Of a DNA stretch of 64,000 nucleotides, positions 1 through 9,323 are shown piece by piece. The translations under genes were made by a program, and so were the position numbers. The notes under the pieces were generated by a model. That model saw only the letters and a program-made list of their open reading frames with translations, searched no databases and had not been told where the DNA came from. Positions within the stretch are counted from its first letter, which is position 1; each line of letters opens with the position of its first letter. Origin of the DNA: Paraburkholderia sp. (lineage in GTDB: Bacteria > Pseudomonadota > Gammaproteobacteria > Burkholderiales > Burkholderiaceae); NCBI RefSeq assembly GCF_028283785.1, contig NZ_JAPWKB010000014.1, positions 62,001 through 126,000 of the forward strand, given 5' to 3'.

Positions 1-463
1 GGGACGGTTTTCTGCGAAATGGGCGGGCATGTACATGTAACGCTCCGAAGACATAGGGACCGCCAGGCGGTGCAAGGGGGAAGGCGACGACGTCGCGCGG
101 CACCGGATGAAAGGCCGTCGAAAGCGTGTTTCCGATCGATCGAGCCGTGTCGCAAGGTTCGGGAACGCGCTGTGCAACTGCAGCCGGCCGGCGCAGTATC
201 GGGAGGCTGCGACGGTCGGTGCATCCTGCGATGGACGGCCGGATTTCGCCGGTTTGCGCAATCGTTCGCTTTGTCGCCGATTTTGTTTATAGAGGCAAGA
301 GATTATTCCCGTATTGGCGCTTGCCTGCCCGCTTAGGATACGTTACAACGCGTTGTTGCCGGGAAGGGATCTCCGTGACGCTGACGGGCTTGGGAGGCCG
401 TCAGCAAGGGGTTCTCCATCCGCCGACGCATTTCATGGACCGCACGTTCCGCTACCTGAAAGA
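1..463. other. Non-coding upstream stretch
   Basis: I see no convincing gene here. Short open frames exist on both strands, but their translations are Arg-rich, low-complexity and typical of GC-rich shadow frames. The final ~150 bases form the 5' region of the lipoprotein gene at 464; an A/T-richer patch near 285-310 could hold its promoter, but no clear -35/-10 pair is visible. Confidence 0.5.
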
Positions 464-1894
464 ATGATAAAAATTCGCCGAGAACTGTTTTCTATTCCTG
501 CGGCCGCCAGGCCCGTCGCAGGCATTCTGAGTGCCGTCAGCCTTGCCGTGCTGGCAGGCTGTGCGGCCCCGCCGGTCGCCAAGCCGGTCCCGACCGGCTG
601 GGTCGCCGATGAAGTCGCCGATTCCTACGTATTCGGTTATCCGCTGGTTCTGATGGACGTCGCGCGCACCAGCGCGGTCGGCGATGCGCCCGGCCAGGCG
701 CCCGTCAATGCGTTGCGCGACGCGCAAGCGTTGCCGCCGGTCGGCACTGCACGTCCGCCGCGCGCCAGCGTCGATACGATCGATACGACCGGCTGGCTCG
801 ACGTCGGCGCGGAACCCGTCATCGTCACGTTGCCGGATTCGCATGGCCGCTATATCGACGCCCGCGTGCTCGATATGTGGACCAACGTGGTCTGGTCGTC
901 CACCAGCACGCAGACCGGCTCGCGCGTGACGGGCATCAAGTCGCAAACGATTGCCTTCGTCGGACCGGGCTGGAAAGGCAAGCTGCCGTCGGGCGTCAAG
1001 CGGGTGGACGTCGCGACCCGCAACCTGTGGTTCGTCGCCCGCATTCAAACCGCCGGCGGCCGGGACATGGCGGCCGTGCGCAAGCTGCAAGGCAAGATCA
1101 ACGTCGAACCGCTGAGCGATTTCATCGACAGCGGGACGTCGCCGGGAACGCCCGCCCGCAACGGCGTCGATACGCCGAGCGATGCCACGCCGGCCGCGCA
1201 GGTCGCCGCACTCGATGCGCGCGCGTTCTTCAACCGTCTCGCGAAGGCGCTCGAAGACAATCCGCCCACAACGGCCGACCAGCACGCAATGAAAATCCTC
1301 GCGGATATCGGCGTGACGCCCGGCGAAGCCGCGGCGCTGCCGGGCGGTGCCAGCGCGGCGATCGCGTCCGGACTCGCCGCGGGACACGAACGCGTCGCGA
1401 TGCCGCCGTCCAATCTGCTGACGGGCAACGGCTGGAGCTGGTTCGGCGACGGCGTCGGCAGCTATGGGCCGGATTACGCGTTGCGCGCATACGCGTCGTA
1501 TGCGGAACCCGGCATCGGCACGCGCGAGGACGAAGTGCGGGCGATCGTCACCCAGGACAGCGACGGTCATCCGCTGAACGGTTCGAACCGCTACACGATT
1601 CATTTCGAGCCGAACGGCCTGCCGCCGGTGCGTGGCTTCTGGTCGATCACCGCTTACACGAAAGAGGGCGCGCTCGGTGAAAGCGCACCGTCGCGGCTGT
1701 CGATCGGCGATCGTAGCGGCGCGCGTCGTAATCGCGATGGTTCGCTCGACATCACCATCGCGCCGACCCGTCCGCGTGCGGCGAACTGGCTGCCCGCGCC
1801 GCGTGGCGATATGCAGCTCGAATTGCGCATCTATGCGCCGAAGCCGCAAGCCACGGAAGGCACGTGGCAACCGCCGGCGGTGGTTCGCGAGTAA
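464..1894 (+). CDS. DUF1254/DUF1214 domain lipoprotein
   Basis: A 476-residue protein. The first residues form a lipoprotein signal peptide ending in the lipobox LAGC (Cys33), so it is probably lipidated and anchored in the envelope. The N-terminal half matches DUF1254 in character (DSYVFGYPLVLMDVAR, then conserved DARVLDMWTNV), and the C-terminal ~110 residues match DUF1214 (RYTIHFEPNGLPPVRGFWSI). No biochemical role is established for this domain pair. The start at 464 is chosen over an in-frame start at 314 because it places the signal peptide at the N-terminus; the extra 50 residues upstream look non-coding. It stands alone and is followed by a strong hairpin at 1915-1950. Confidence 0.85.
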   Translation: MIKIRRELFSIPAAARPVAGILSAVSLAVLAGCAAPPVAKPVPTGWVADEVADSYVFGYPLVLMDVARTSAVGDAPGQAPVNALRDAQALPPVGTARPPRASVDTIDTTGWLDVGAEPVIVTLPDSHGRYIDARVLDMWTNVVWSSTSTQTGSRVTGIKSQTIAFVGPGWKGKLPSGVKRVDVATRNLWFVARIQTAGGRDMAAVRKLQGKINVEPLSDFIDSGTSPGTPARNGVDTPSDATPAAQVAALDARAFFNRLAKALEDNPPTTADQHAMKILADIGVTPGEAAALPGGASAAIASGLAAGHERVAMPPSNLLTGNGWSWFGDGVGSYGPDYALRAYASYAEPGIGTREDEVRAIVTQDSDGHPLNGSNRYTIHFEPNGLPPVRGFWSITAYTKEGALGESAPSRLSIGDRSGARRNRDGSLDITIAPTRPRAANWLPAPRGDMQLELRIYAPKPQATEGTWQPPAVVRE

Positions 1895-1914
1895 GGTCAG
1901 GCGAGGCTTGAACG

Positions 1915-1950
1915 CCCGGTCGGCGACGCGGCATCGCGTCGCCGACCGGG
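1915..1950. terminator. Perfect 16-bp hairpin downstream of the DUF1254 gene
   Basis: A perfect inverted repeat: 1915-1930 pairs with 1935-1950 around the loop GCAT. There is no T-tract after it on either strand, so it is either a Rho-independent-like structure without a U-run or an mRNA 3'-end stabiliser. Confidence 0.5.
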
Positions 1951-2017
1951 CCTGCCGGACACCGCCGTACTGCCGGCGTGCCGCGCCGTATCTTGCGGCG
2001 CATTTGCCGTGCCTTCG

Positions 2018-2045
2018 TGACGTACCCATGACGTCGCAATGACGT
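2018..2045. repeat. Three TGACGT direct repeats at 11-bp phase
   Basis: TGACGT occurs at 2018, 2029 and 2040, exactly 11 bp apart, about 130 bp upstream of the DUF748 gene. Helical phasing suggests a possible protein-binding array. This is inference only. Confidence 0.35.
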
Positions 2046-2174
2046 CGTGAAGCGCACGCCGCCTACGTTTCCATCGCGTTTAGAACGCCGTACGATTTAT
2101 ACTGGCCGCTCGCGCTGTTCGGGCGACTTCGTTATCGCGGCGTGCGGGCTGCGCCGCATCACTGACGTTACGGC

Positions 2175-5100
2175 ATGGCAACGCTGAACCGATCGACTCT
2201 CGCATCTTCGCTCCAGGCCGCGCGCAATCTCGCGCAGGCACGCCGTACCCGGCGCATCCTGATCGGCGTGCTGATCTTCCTCGTTGTGTTCGGACTGCTC
2301 GGCTTCTTTGCCGCACCGCCGCTGATCCGTCATATTGCAGAACAGCAACTCAGCCAGCAGCTCGACCGGCCGTCCACGATTGGCCGGATCGCGTTGAATC
2401 CTTATTCGCTGAAGCTCGAAGCCGATCGCGTGCACATCGGCGAGCGGGGCGGCGCGGGGCCGTTCGTCGATATCGAACGGTTGATCGTGCGGCCGTCGTG
2501 GGCGTCGCTGTTTCGCGGTGCGCCGATCGTCGACGAAGTGCAGATCGATTCGCCGCGCTTTCACGTGATTCGCTATGACGCGCAGCGTTTCAACTTCAGC
2601 GATCTGATCGAGAAATTCTCGAAGCCATCGAAACCTGACAGCAAGCCGACGCTGTTTTCCGTGTCGAACATTCGCGTCGAAAACGGCACCATCACGTTCG
2701 ACGACAGATTGCTCAATGCAACCCACGTGATCGACGAATGGAAGCTCGGCATTCCATTTATCGCAACCTTGCCGTCGAAAACCGACATCTTCGTCGAGCC
2801 TTTGTTGCGCGCGCGGATCGACGGCAGCCCGCTCGCGATCGACGGCAAAACCAAACCGTTTGCGGCGTCGCGTGAATCGGAAGTGTCGTTGCGTTTCGAC
2901 GGGCTCGACATGCCCAAGGTGCTGTCGTACGTGCCGACGAAGTTGCCGGTCATCGTCGAGACCGGCAAGCTGTCCACCGATCTAAAACTGAACTTCGTGA
3001 TGTCGGGCGATGCGCCTTCATTGCGCGTGGCGGGCACCGTGGACGTGAACGGTCTCGACGTGCGCGATACGCAGAAGGCGGCGTTCTTCGCGGCGCGCGG
3101 CGTGCATGTCGCGGCGGCGTCGCTGGAACCGCTGAAGAGCGTGTATCGCTTCGATTCGATCGCGATCGATGCACCCGCCGTCCAGGTGTCGCGCGACAAG
3201 TCGGGCGTGTTCAGCGTCGAGCGGATGTTCGCGCCCGCGGAAGGCGCGGCGTCCGGTGGTGCGGCGAAGGCTTCGGCGGCTTCGGCTGGCTCGGCCGCTT
3301 CGTCGGCCGCGGCCGACGCCAAAGCGGCACCGCCGCTCGATCTGTCGATCAAGCGTTTCGCCATCAACGACGGCACGGTCCGGTTCGCCGACGCCGCGAA
3401 CGCAAAGCCGGTCACGCTTGGACTGAACGGGATCGGCGCGACGCTGGTCGATTTCTCGACGCTCGCGACTACGCCCGCGCTGTACACGCTGAATATGGCC
3501 TTCGCCGATTCGCCCGGCTCGCTCGACGCCGCCGGTTCGGTTGGCCTCGCCGCGAAAACCGCGAGCGCGAAGCTGAACATCAAGACCTTGTCGTTGCCGC
3601 TGCTGCAACCGTATCTCGACAGTGTCACGGCCGCGCGGATCGCCAGCGGCGCGTTGACGGCGACGGTCAACGTCGGTGCAAACTGGGCCAATGCGCCGGC
3701 CGCGATCAAGGTCGGCGAAAGCGAGTTGAATCTGGACACGCTGAAAGTGCTCGCGCCCGGTTCGAACGATGCGGCGATTTCGCTGGCGCAAGGTCGCGTC
3801 GTCGTCAAACAGGTCGATGTGGCGGCGCGGCAGGCCGAGATCGATTCGGTGGCGGCAACTGGACTGGGCATCAACGTCGAACGTCGCAAGGACGGTTCGA
3901 TCGATCTCGCGGCGCTGGCCGGGCCGCATCAGTCGGAAACGCAGCGTACCGCGATTCACGCGGCCAAAAAGGCCGAGGCCGAGGGTCCGGCATGGCATTA
4001 CAAGATCGGCGCATTGGAGTTGACCGATGCAACCGCGAACTTCACGGACAACTCGACGCCGCAACCGGTCAAGCTGGCCGTGACGCCGCTGAACCTGAAA
4101 GTGCAGCAAATCACCGACGACCTCAGCCGTCCTCTGCCAGTCGATCTCAAGGCCACGCTGAATCGTAAAGGCACGCTGGGCGTGACCGGCGACGTCACCG
4201 TGGCGCCGCTGAAACTGGCGCTCAAGGTGGATGCGAACCGGCTCGACGCGGCCGCGTTCGAGCCGTATTTCGGCAGCAAGCTGAACGCGACGATCGCGAG
4301 CGCGTTGCTCAACGCGAATGGCGAACTGGCGTTCAGCCAAGGCGGTGAAGGCGCGTCGGGCGGCACTGCGCGAGGCGGCCGGAACGCGCGCGCGGTGACG
4401 TCGGCGGAGGCGATGAAAGCGACGTATCGCGGCGATGCGGCGCTCGTCGACGTACGGATGATCGACAAGGCCACGTCCGATCCATTTGCCGGCTGGAGTT
4501 CGCTTGCGTTGTCCGGTCTTAAGGCCAGTTACGACGAGCGCGGCGGCACCGATGTCGATGCGAGCCGCGTGACGTTCACAAAGTTTTACGGTCGCGTGTT
4601 GCTGAACGCGCAAGGCAAGCTGAATCTGACCGACGTGGTCGCGCATCAATCCGGCGAGGCGAAATCGTTGACGCGCGACAAGGCCGGCGCGTCGGAACCG
4701 GTGCCGCTGTCGCCGGCCGTCGCATCCGCGCCGGTGGTGGCATCTGCACCGCCGGCGGCATCGGCTCCATCGCCGACCGTGACGGCCGCTCAGGCGCCGC
4801 AAAGCCCGGTTCGCGCGCATTTTGGTCAACTTGTGTTGCAGCAAGGTCGTGTCACGTACACCGACAACTTCATCAAGCCGAATTTCACGGCGAATCTGGT
4901 CGGCATTCAAGGGACGATCGGCGCGTTCGGCACGCAATCTACCGTATCCGCGCCGGTCGATGTCGCGGCGAAACTCGCCGCGAACGGCCCGATTTCGATC
5001 CGCGGTTCGGTCAATCCGCTAATTGCAAAACCGGCGCTCGATCTGACCGCGAGCGCGCACGATATCGAGTTGACCAATCTGACGCCGTACTCCGCGAAGT

Positions 5101-5996
5101 ACGCGGGTTATCCGATCACGAAGGGCAAGCTGAACGTCGATCTGCACTACCAGCTTGCAAACGATCAACTGACCGCAAACAACCATCTGTTTATCGATCA
5201 ACTGACTTTCGGCGATCACGTCGATAACGACACTGCAACGAAATTGCCCGTGCGTTTAGCCATTTCGTTGCTGAAGAATTCGCGCGGCGAGATCGACGTG
5301 AATATTCCGGTGTCGGGTTCGTTGTCGAATCCGGAGTTCAGCATTGGCGGCCTGATCTGGCATGCGGTGCTGAATCTGTTGCAGAAAGCGGTGACGGCGC
5401 CGTTCTCGTTGCTCGCGAATGCGTTCGGCGGAAATAGCGAGGAGCTTGGGTATGTCGAGTTCGAGCCGGGATCGTCGAAGCTGACGGACGCTTCGACCGG
5501 CAAACTCGACAAGATCGCGAAGGCGCTGACCGACAAGCCGTCGATCCGCATCGATCTGATCGGACGTGTCGATCCGAAGATCGACGAACCGGCGCTGCGC
5601 ACGGCGTATGTCGATCGGCTCGTGCGTCAGCAGAAGGTCAAGGACGTGGTCGGCAACGGCGAGAGCGTGGATGTATCCGACGTTGCCGTGAGTTCGGCGG
5701 AGTACGACAAGTATTTGACGAAGGCGTACAAGGCGTCCGATTTCAAGAAGCCGCGCAACGTGGTCGGATTGACCAAATCCTTGCCCGACGACGACATGAA
5801 AGCCGCGCTTGCCGAACACGCACCCATCGACGACGGCAGCTTGCGCACGCTCGCGCAGCAACGCGCGCAAAGCGTGCAGGCATATTTCGACGACAAGATC
5901 GACAGCAGCCGCGTGTTCGTCGTCGCACCGAAACTCGACGCCGACGGCATCAAGGACAAAGGCGCGACCACGCGGGTCGATTTCGGCCTGAAGTAA
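2175..5996 (+). CDS. DUF748 (AsmA-like) envelope protein
   Basis: A 1273-residue protein with one N-terminal membrane segment (about residues 28-48, LIGVLIFLVVFGLLGFFAA) and a very large periplasmic part. Right after the membrane segment is the DUF748 signature (QLDRPSTIGRIALNPYSLKL). Two Ala/Ser/Pro-rich low-complexity linkers lie near residues 355-380 and 840-880. The C-terminal part (from about residue 1090, VEFEPGSSKLTDASTGKLDK) resembles an OmpA-like fold. DUF748 proteins are distant relatives of AsmA/TamB-type bridge proteins, so a role in outer-membrane lipid or protein homeostasis is plausible; that function is inferred. It is a single gene; the neighbouring OmpA-family lipoprotein at 6268 may belong to the same envelope theme. 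Confidence 0.85.
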   Translation: MATLNRSTLASSLQAARNLAQARRTRRILIGVLIFLVVFGLLGFFAAPPLIRHIAEQQLSQQLDRPSTIGRIALNPYSLKLEADRVHIGERGGAGPFVDIERLIVRPSWASLFRGAPIVDEVQIDSPRFHVIRYDAQRFNFSDLIEKFSKPSKPDSKPTLFSVSNIRVENGTITFDDRLLNATHVIDEWKLGIPFIATLPSKTDIFVEPLLRARIDGSPLAIDGKTKPFAASRESEVSLRFDGLDMPKVLSYVPTKLPVIVETGKLSTDLKLNFVMSGDAPSLRVAGTVDVNGLDVRDTQKAAFFAARGVHVAAASLEPLKSVYRFDSIAIDAPAVQVSRDKSGVFSVERMFAPAEGAASGGAAKASAASAGSAASSAAADAKAAPPLDLSIKRFAINDGTVRFADAANAKPVTLGLNGIGATLVDFSTLATTPALYTLNMAFADSPGSLDAAGSVGLAAKTASAKLNIKTLSLPLLQPYLDSVTAARIASGALTATVNVGANWANAPAAIKVGESELNLDTLKVLAPGSNDAAISLAQGRVVVKQVDVAARQAEIDSVAATGLGINVERRKDGSIDLAALAGPHQSETQRTAIHAAKKAEAEGPAWHYKIGALELTDATANFTDNSTPQPVKLAVTPLNLKVQQITDDLSRPLPVDLKATLNRKGTLGVTGDVTVAPLKLALKVDANRLDAAAFEPYFGSKLNATIASALLNANGELAFSQGGEGASGGTARGGRNARAVTSAEAMKATYRGDAALVDVRMIDKATSDPFAGWSSLALSGLKASYDERGGTDVDASRVTFTKFYGRVLLNAQGKLNLTDVVAHQSGEAKSLTRDKAGASEPVPLSPAVASAPVVASAPPAASAPSPTVTAAQAPQSPVRAHFGQLVLQQGRVTYTDNFIKPNFTANLVGIQGTIGAFGTQSTVSAPVDVAAKLAANGPISIRGSVNPLIAKPALDLTASAHDIELTNLTPYSAKYAGYPITKGKLNVDLHYQLANDQLTANNHLFIDQLTFGDHVDNDTATKLPVRLAISLLKNSRGEIDVNIPVSGSLSNPEFSIGGLIWHAVLNLLQKAVTAPFSLLANAFGGNSEELGYVEFEPGSSKLTDASTGKLDKIAKALTDKPSIRIDLIGRVDPKIDEPALRTAYVDRLVRQQKVKDVVGNGESVDVSDVAVSSAEYDKYLTKAYKASDFKKPRNVVGLTKSLPDDDMKAALAEHAPIDDGSLRTLAQQRAQSVQAYFDDKIDSSRVFVVAPKLDADGIKDKGATTRVDFGLK

Positions 5997-6267
5997 TCTC
6001 TGTACTTTCGGGACAATGTGCGACCGCTGTGCCACATCGTGGCGCTCGGTCGCATGACGACGTCCAGTCTCCCTTCCATACGCCGTACCACCATCGACGA
6101 TAGCTGCGTGAGCCGCAAGCCGTTGCGTCTCCGAAGTCGAAACAATGTGATCCGTCGTCCACCGCGTCTCACGGACGACAGAACTCTGGGAATTTTCCCA
6201 TTCCAGACGACCACGCGTGTCCCTATGCTCAGTGACTCGGAAAGAATGAAGAGTTTGTGCATAGACC

Positions 6268-7323
6268 ATGATTGGACACACATTGACGGCGCTTGCGTGC
6301 GCATTGATCCTGGCCGGTTGTGCGGGACAGGACGCACGTGACCGGTTGGGCATCCAGGATTCCACGGTCCTGCAACGAGGCGTGGGCACGCCACAAACCG
6401 AAGCCGCCGGCGCGGTCTCCGCGCAGTGGGTCAGCACGTACGCGTCGATCGCCGGTCGGCAGGATGCGCTTCGGACCTTGCAACAACGCGTCGATGCGTT
6501 ACCTGACGACAAGCAGCGCTACTTCCACGCGAAGGCGCAATGTTGGGTCGATGCGGGTTTGCAGGCGTGGAACGCGCGTGATCAATGGGGTTTCGTCGAA
6601 GAGGCGATAGGCCAGGCCGCGCTGATCGCGACGAGTCTCGAAGCGGGCACACCGCTGTCTGCCGCGAATCCGGAACTGCGCACCGTATCGACCGTGCGTC
6701 CGGACTTGTGGAATATCGTCAACGTCATCAAGGCGGATCCGGCTGTCGTCAACTGTCCGGACGCACAGCAGCCGCTGGCGTGTGCCGAGGTCGGTTTGAT
6801 GTCTGCCGGTCACGAAGCCTGGACGCGCAATTTTTCGGCGGCGGTAAAAGCACTGCCGGGCATTCAGCGCAGTCTGCAGCAATCCGCGCAGGCCGCGTTG
6901 CAGTGCGCGGCGCAGCGACCTGCTCAGGTCACGCCAACTGAAGCGCAAAAAGTCACGTTGAGAGCCGATTCGGCTTTCAGATTCAACGGCAGCAATGAAG
7001 CCGCGATGTTGCCACTCGGTAAAGCGCAACTCGATGCGGTCGCGACGGGGCTGCAAAACAATCGGGCCATTCGCGCGCTGAACATCGTCGGCTACTCCGA
7101 TCGTTTAGGTCGCGACGCATACAACCAGAAGCTCTCGCTTCAACGTGCGCAGACCGTTCGTGATTATTTGCGAAGTCGCGGCGTCAGCGTGCCGATGACA
7201 ACGCGAGGCAACGGCAACACGAAACCAGTCGTCGACTGCAAACAGACTCAACGCGAAGCGCTCGTGCAATGTCTTGCGCCGAACCGGCGTGTCGAGATCG
7301 AGTTTTTACGCGACGGCGAGTAA
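6268..7323 (+). CDS. OmpA-family lipoprotein
   Basis: A 351-residue protein with a short signal peptide and lipobox LAGC (Cys18), so a probable outer-membrane lipoprotein. The last ~115 residues form an OmpA-like peptidoglycan-binding domain (LNIVGYSDRLGRDAYNQKLS, ending in PNRRVEIEF, with the conserved NRRVEI stretch). The central region is helical and unassigned. Such proteins tether the outer membrane to the cell wall. It lies about 100 bp upstream of a response-regulator gene and near the Tad locus, but no operon link is obvious. The start is chosen because it gives a clean lipoprotein signal; the ribosome-binding site is weak. Confidence 0.85.
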   Translation: MIGHTLTALACALILAGCAGQDARDRLGIQDSTVLQRGVGTPQTEAAGAVSAQWVSTYASIAGRQDALRTLQQRVDALPDDKQRYFHAKAQCWVDAGLQAWNARDQWGFVEEAIGQAALIATSLEAGTPLSAANPELRTVSTVRPDLWNIVNVIKADPAVVNCPDAQQPLACAEVGLMSAGHEAWTRNFSAAVKALPGIQRSLQQSAQAALQCAAQRPAQVTPTEAQKVTLRADSAFRFNGSNEAAMLPLGKAQLDAVATGLQNNRAIRALNIVGYSDRLGRDAYNQKLSLQRAQTVRDYLRSRGVSVPMTTRGNGNTKPVVDCKQTQREALVQCLAPNRRVEIEFLRDGE

Positions 7324-7419
7324 TTCGCTCGCGTCATGATGTACTCCGGGGCGTTCATGCATCGAATGAAATGCGATGCAATGAAACGCGCCGGTGAGTA
7401 ACCCAGTAAGGAAATTCAA

Positions 7420-8061
7420 ATGACTACAATCTTGATTGTCGACGATCATCCGGCGATGCGTCTGGTGATGAAAACGCAGCTTTCGCAAATGATCGGTGTG
7501 ACGGATATCGTCGAAGCCGATAATGGCCAGGTGGCAGTGGAACTGGCACGCCAACGCATGCCGGATCTTGCTATCCTCGACCTCGATATTCCACGCATCA
7601 ACGGCCTCGACGTTATTCCGCGTTTGAAGCTGGCGCATCCGGCCATACGTGTACTAGTATTGTCCGGGCACGATCCGGTGACGTTCGGGCAACGCGCGAT
7701 GCGTGCGGGCGCTCAAGGGTTCGTGGGAAAATCGCAGGAGATCAAGGAGATCTTGCGCAGTGTTGAAGCGGTATTGGCCGGTTACTCGGTTTTTCCGATG
7801 ACCGTGAGCGGCGGAAGTTCTGGATTGGGTGCGCCAGGCGCCAGCGAAGAGGACCGGCTTAAGCTTCTGTCGGATAAGGAACTGGTGATCTTGCAGATGC
7901 TGGCGAAGGGCTTGTCGAATAAGGCAATTGGGGAATCGCTATTTATCAGCAACAAAACCGTAAGTAGTCACAAGGCCAGAATCATGCTGAAGTTGGGCGT
8001 TAAATCGCTGGTCGAACTGATCGATTGCGCGCGCCGTTGCCGTATTTCATCGACCCAATAA
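7420..8061 (+). CDS. NarL/FixJ-type response regulator (BvgA/EvgA-like)
   Basis: A 213-residue two-domain response regulator. The receiver domain (1-120) has the acidic pair D8-D9, phospho-acceptor D54 (AILDLD), S82 and K104 (GFVGKS). The C-terminal LuxR-type helix-turn-helix runs from about 148 to 208 (LSDKELVILQMLAKGLSNKA). The layout resembles BvgA/EvgA. A good Shine-Dalgarno (AAGGAA) precedes ATG 7420. The stop overlaps the next gene's start (TAATG at 8059-8063), so it is translationally coupled to an Hpt protein and the two probably belong to one phosphorelay. No histidine kinase is adjacent. By position it is a candidate regulator of the neighbouring Tad pilus operon. Confidence 0.9.
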   Translation: MTTILIVDDHPAMRLVMKTQLSQMIGVTDIVEADNGQVAVELARQRMPDLAILDLDIPRINGLDVIPRLKLAHPAIRVLVLSGHDPVTFGQRAMRAGAQGFVGKSQEIKEILRSVEAVLAGYSVFPMTVSGGSSGLGAPGASEEDRLKLLSDKELVILQMLAKGLSNKAIGESLFISNKTVSSHKARIMLKLGVKSLVELIDCARRCRISSTQ

Positions 8062-8519
8062 TGTCAGCATCGACCCATTTTTCCGTGGACGACGAAGCAT
8101 CATTTTTGACAGCGGCACCTGAGCTTGAATCTGTCAAAACGGTCTCTGTAGTAACACTGCATTCCGAGCAACATACTCTTCTCGCAAAGATTCAAGAACT
8201 CGCTTATGGCGATCGAGCCATCGCGCAGCACTTTATCCAACTGCTTATCAAGACCGACTCGGCAACGCTCAGCGAACTGCACGACGCCTTTCGAACATCG
8301 TCATGGGATGTGGCTGCAGCGGCTGTGCATCGAATTACGGGCTCTCTGCGCATGCTCGATTGTGCAACGCTGATCGCACTGGCTTCGACGTTCGAAGCGG
8401 CAATTCGCGACGGTGATATTCGACGTGCGCGCGCGATGCTTCCGGCCATCACACATTCACTCGAGCGTCTTAACCGCTCGCTTCGAGCACTGCTCGATTC
8501 TGCCGACACGGCTGAGTGA
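8061..8519 (+). CDS. Hpt-domain phosphotransfer protein
   Basis: A 152-residue soluble protein. The C-terminal ~110 residues form a helical Hpt domain with the phospho-acceptor motif around His90 (AVHRITGSLRML); the usual Lys three residues after the His is replaced by Thr. The first ~35 residues look disordered. It should pass phosphoryl groups between an unlinked hybrid kinase and the upstream response regulator, with whose stop codon its start overlaps. The start at 8061 is preferred to an upstream in-frame start at 8025 because of that coupled TAATG junction. Its 3' end converges on the lytic transglycosylase gene with only 9 bp between stops and no intrinsic terminator. Confidence 0.85.
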   Translation: MSASTHFSVDDEASFLTAAPELESVKTVSVVTLHSEQHTLLAKIQELAYGDRAIAQHFIQLLIKTDSATLSELHDAFRTSSWDVAAAAVHRITGSLRMLDCATLIALASTFEAAIRDGDIRRARAMLPAITHSLERLNRSLRALLDSADTAE

Positions 8520-8528
8520 AGTCGCCAG

Positions 8529-9323
8529 TCAATCCGCAACACGCGCATCTTGCTTGACTAAAAGAAAGCGTCCTTTCCCGCCGTTTGACGTGTCTCGAAT
8601 GGTAGATGCTGCATTCGCCGTCGACGTTGCATGCCGGTAGTGCGCATACCGTGCAATCACGAGCGGTACGTAGTTCATCGTTTCTGCGTAGGGCGGCACC
8701 TGGCCGCCATATTTCTGCACCGCGCCTTCGCCAGCGTTATAGGCGGCAAGCGCAAGTTTCAGACTCCCGAATTGCTGAAATAATCGCCGCAAGTATCGTG
8801 CGCCGGCCGCGATGTTCTGTCGCGGATCGAAAAGGTCCGACGCGCCATTGCGTGCGCCTGTTTCCGGCATCAACTGCATCAACCCTTTAGCGCCCTTAGG
8901 TGACACTGCTTGCGCATTCCCGCCCGACTCGACGTCGATCATCGCCATGAGCAACGCGCCGTCGAGTTCGACAGCGCCAGCGGCTTCGCTGACGAGCGGC
9001 GCCAACGCCAATACCCGTGAGGTCACCGAGTCTGATGCGGGTCGATACGCGGTGGATTGCAGAGTGCCCGGCTGAATCACGACGGATAATCTTTCCGGGT
9101 CTTCAAGCGCCGCGTTTTTGGCGACAGTCTCCGTCACGTTCGAGTCTTCTTCAGCGACTCCACCGCCGATCATCATCGTCACATGCGGTTCGACGCGACC
9201 ATGGGAAGTCTGCATAACGCCCGCATGCGCATCGGTCGTGCAATAGAAAATTGATGCGAACGCAACCGGAACTAACGCATATCGTTTCTGTTTTCGTAAC
9301 GACGATCGTCGCATCGCCATCAC
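8529..9323 (-). CDS. Lytic transglycosylase (SLT family) of the Tad locus
   Basis: A 264-residue secreted protein with a signal peptide (residues ~1-34, ending DAHA) and an SLT/lysozyme-like domain at about 100-230. The hallmark motifs are present: the catalytic Glu in AMIDVESGGN, then GAKGLMQLMP, and LALAAYNAGEGAV followed by the Tyr-rich PPYAETMNYV. It cleaves peptidoglycan glycan strands, probably to open the wall for the pilus machine. Its start overlaps the stop of the TadE-like gene upstream by 4 bp (ATGA), so it is the last gene of the Tad operon. Divergent low-complexity residues 35-95 have no assignable fold. Confidence 0.88.
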   Translation of the reverse strand: MMAMRRSSLRKQKRYALVPVAFASIFYCTTDAHAGVMQTSHGRVEPHVTMMIGGGVAEEDSNVTETVAKNAALEDPERLSVVIQPGTLQSTAYRPASDSVTSRVLALAPLVSEAAGAVELDGALLMAMIDVESGGNAQAVSPKGAKGLMQLMPETGARNGASDLFDPRQNIAAGARYLRRLFQQFGSLKLALAAYNAGEGAVQKYGGQVPPYAETMNYVPLVIARYAHYRHATSTANAASTIRDTSNGGKGRFLLVKQDARVAD

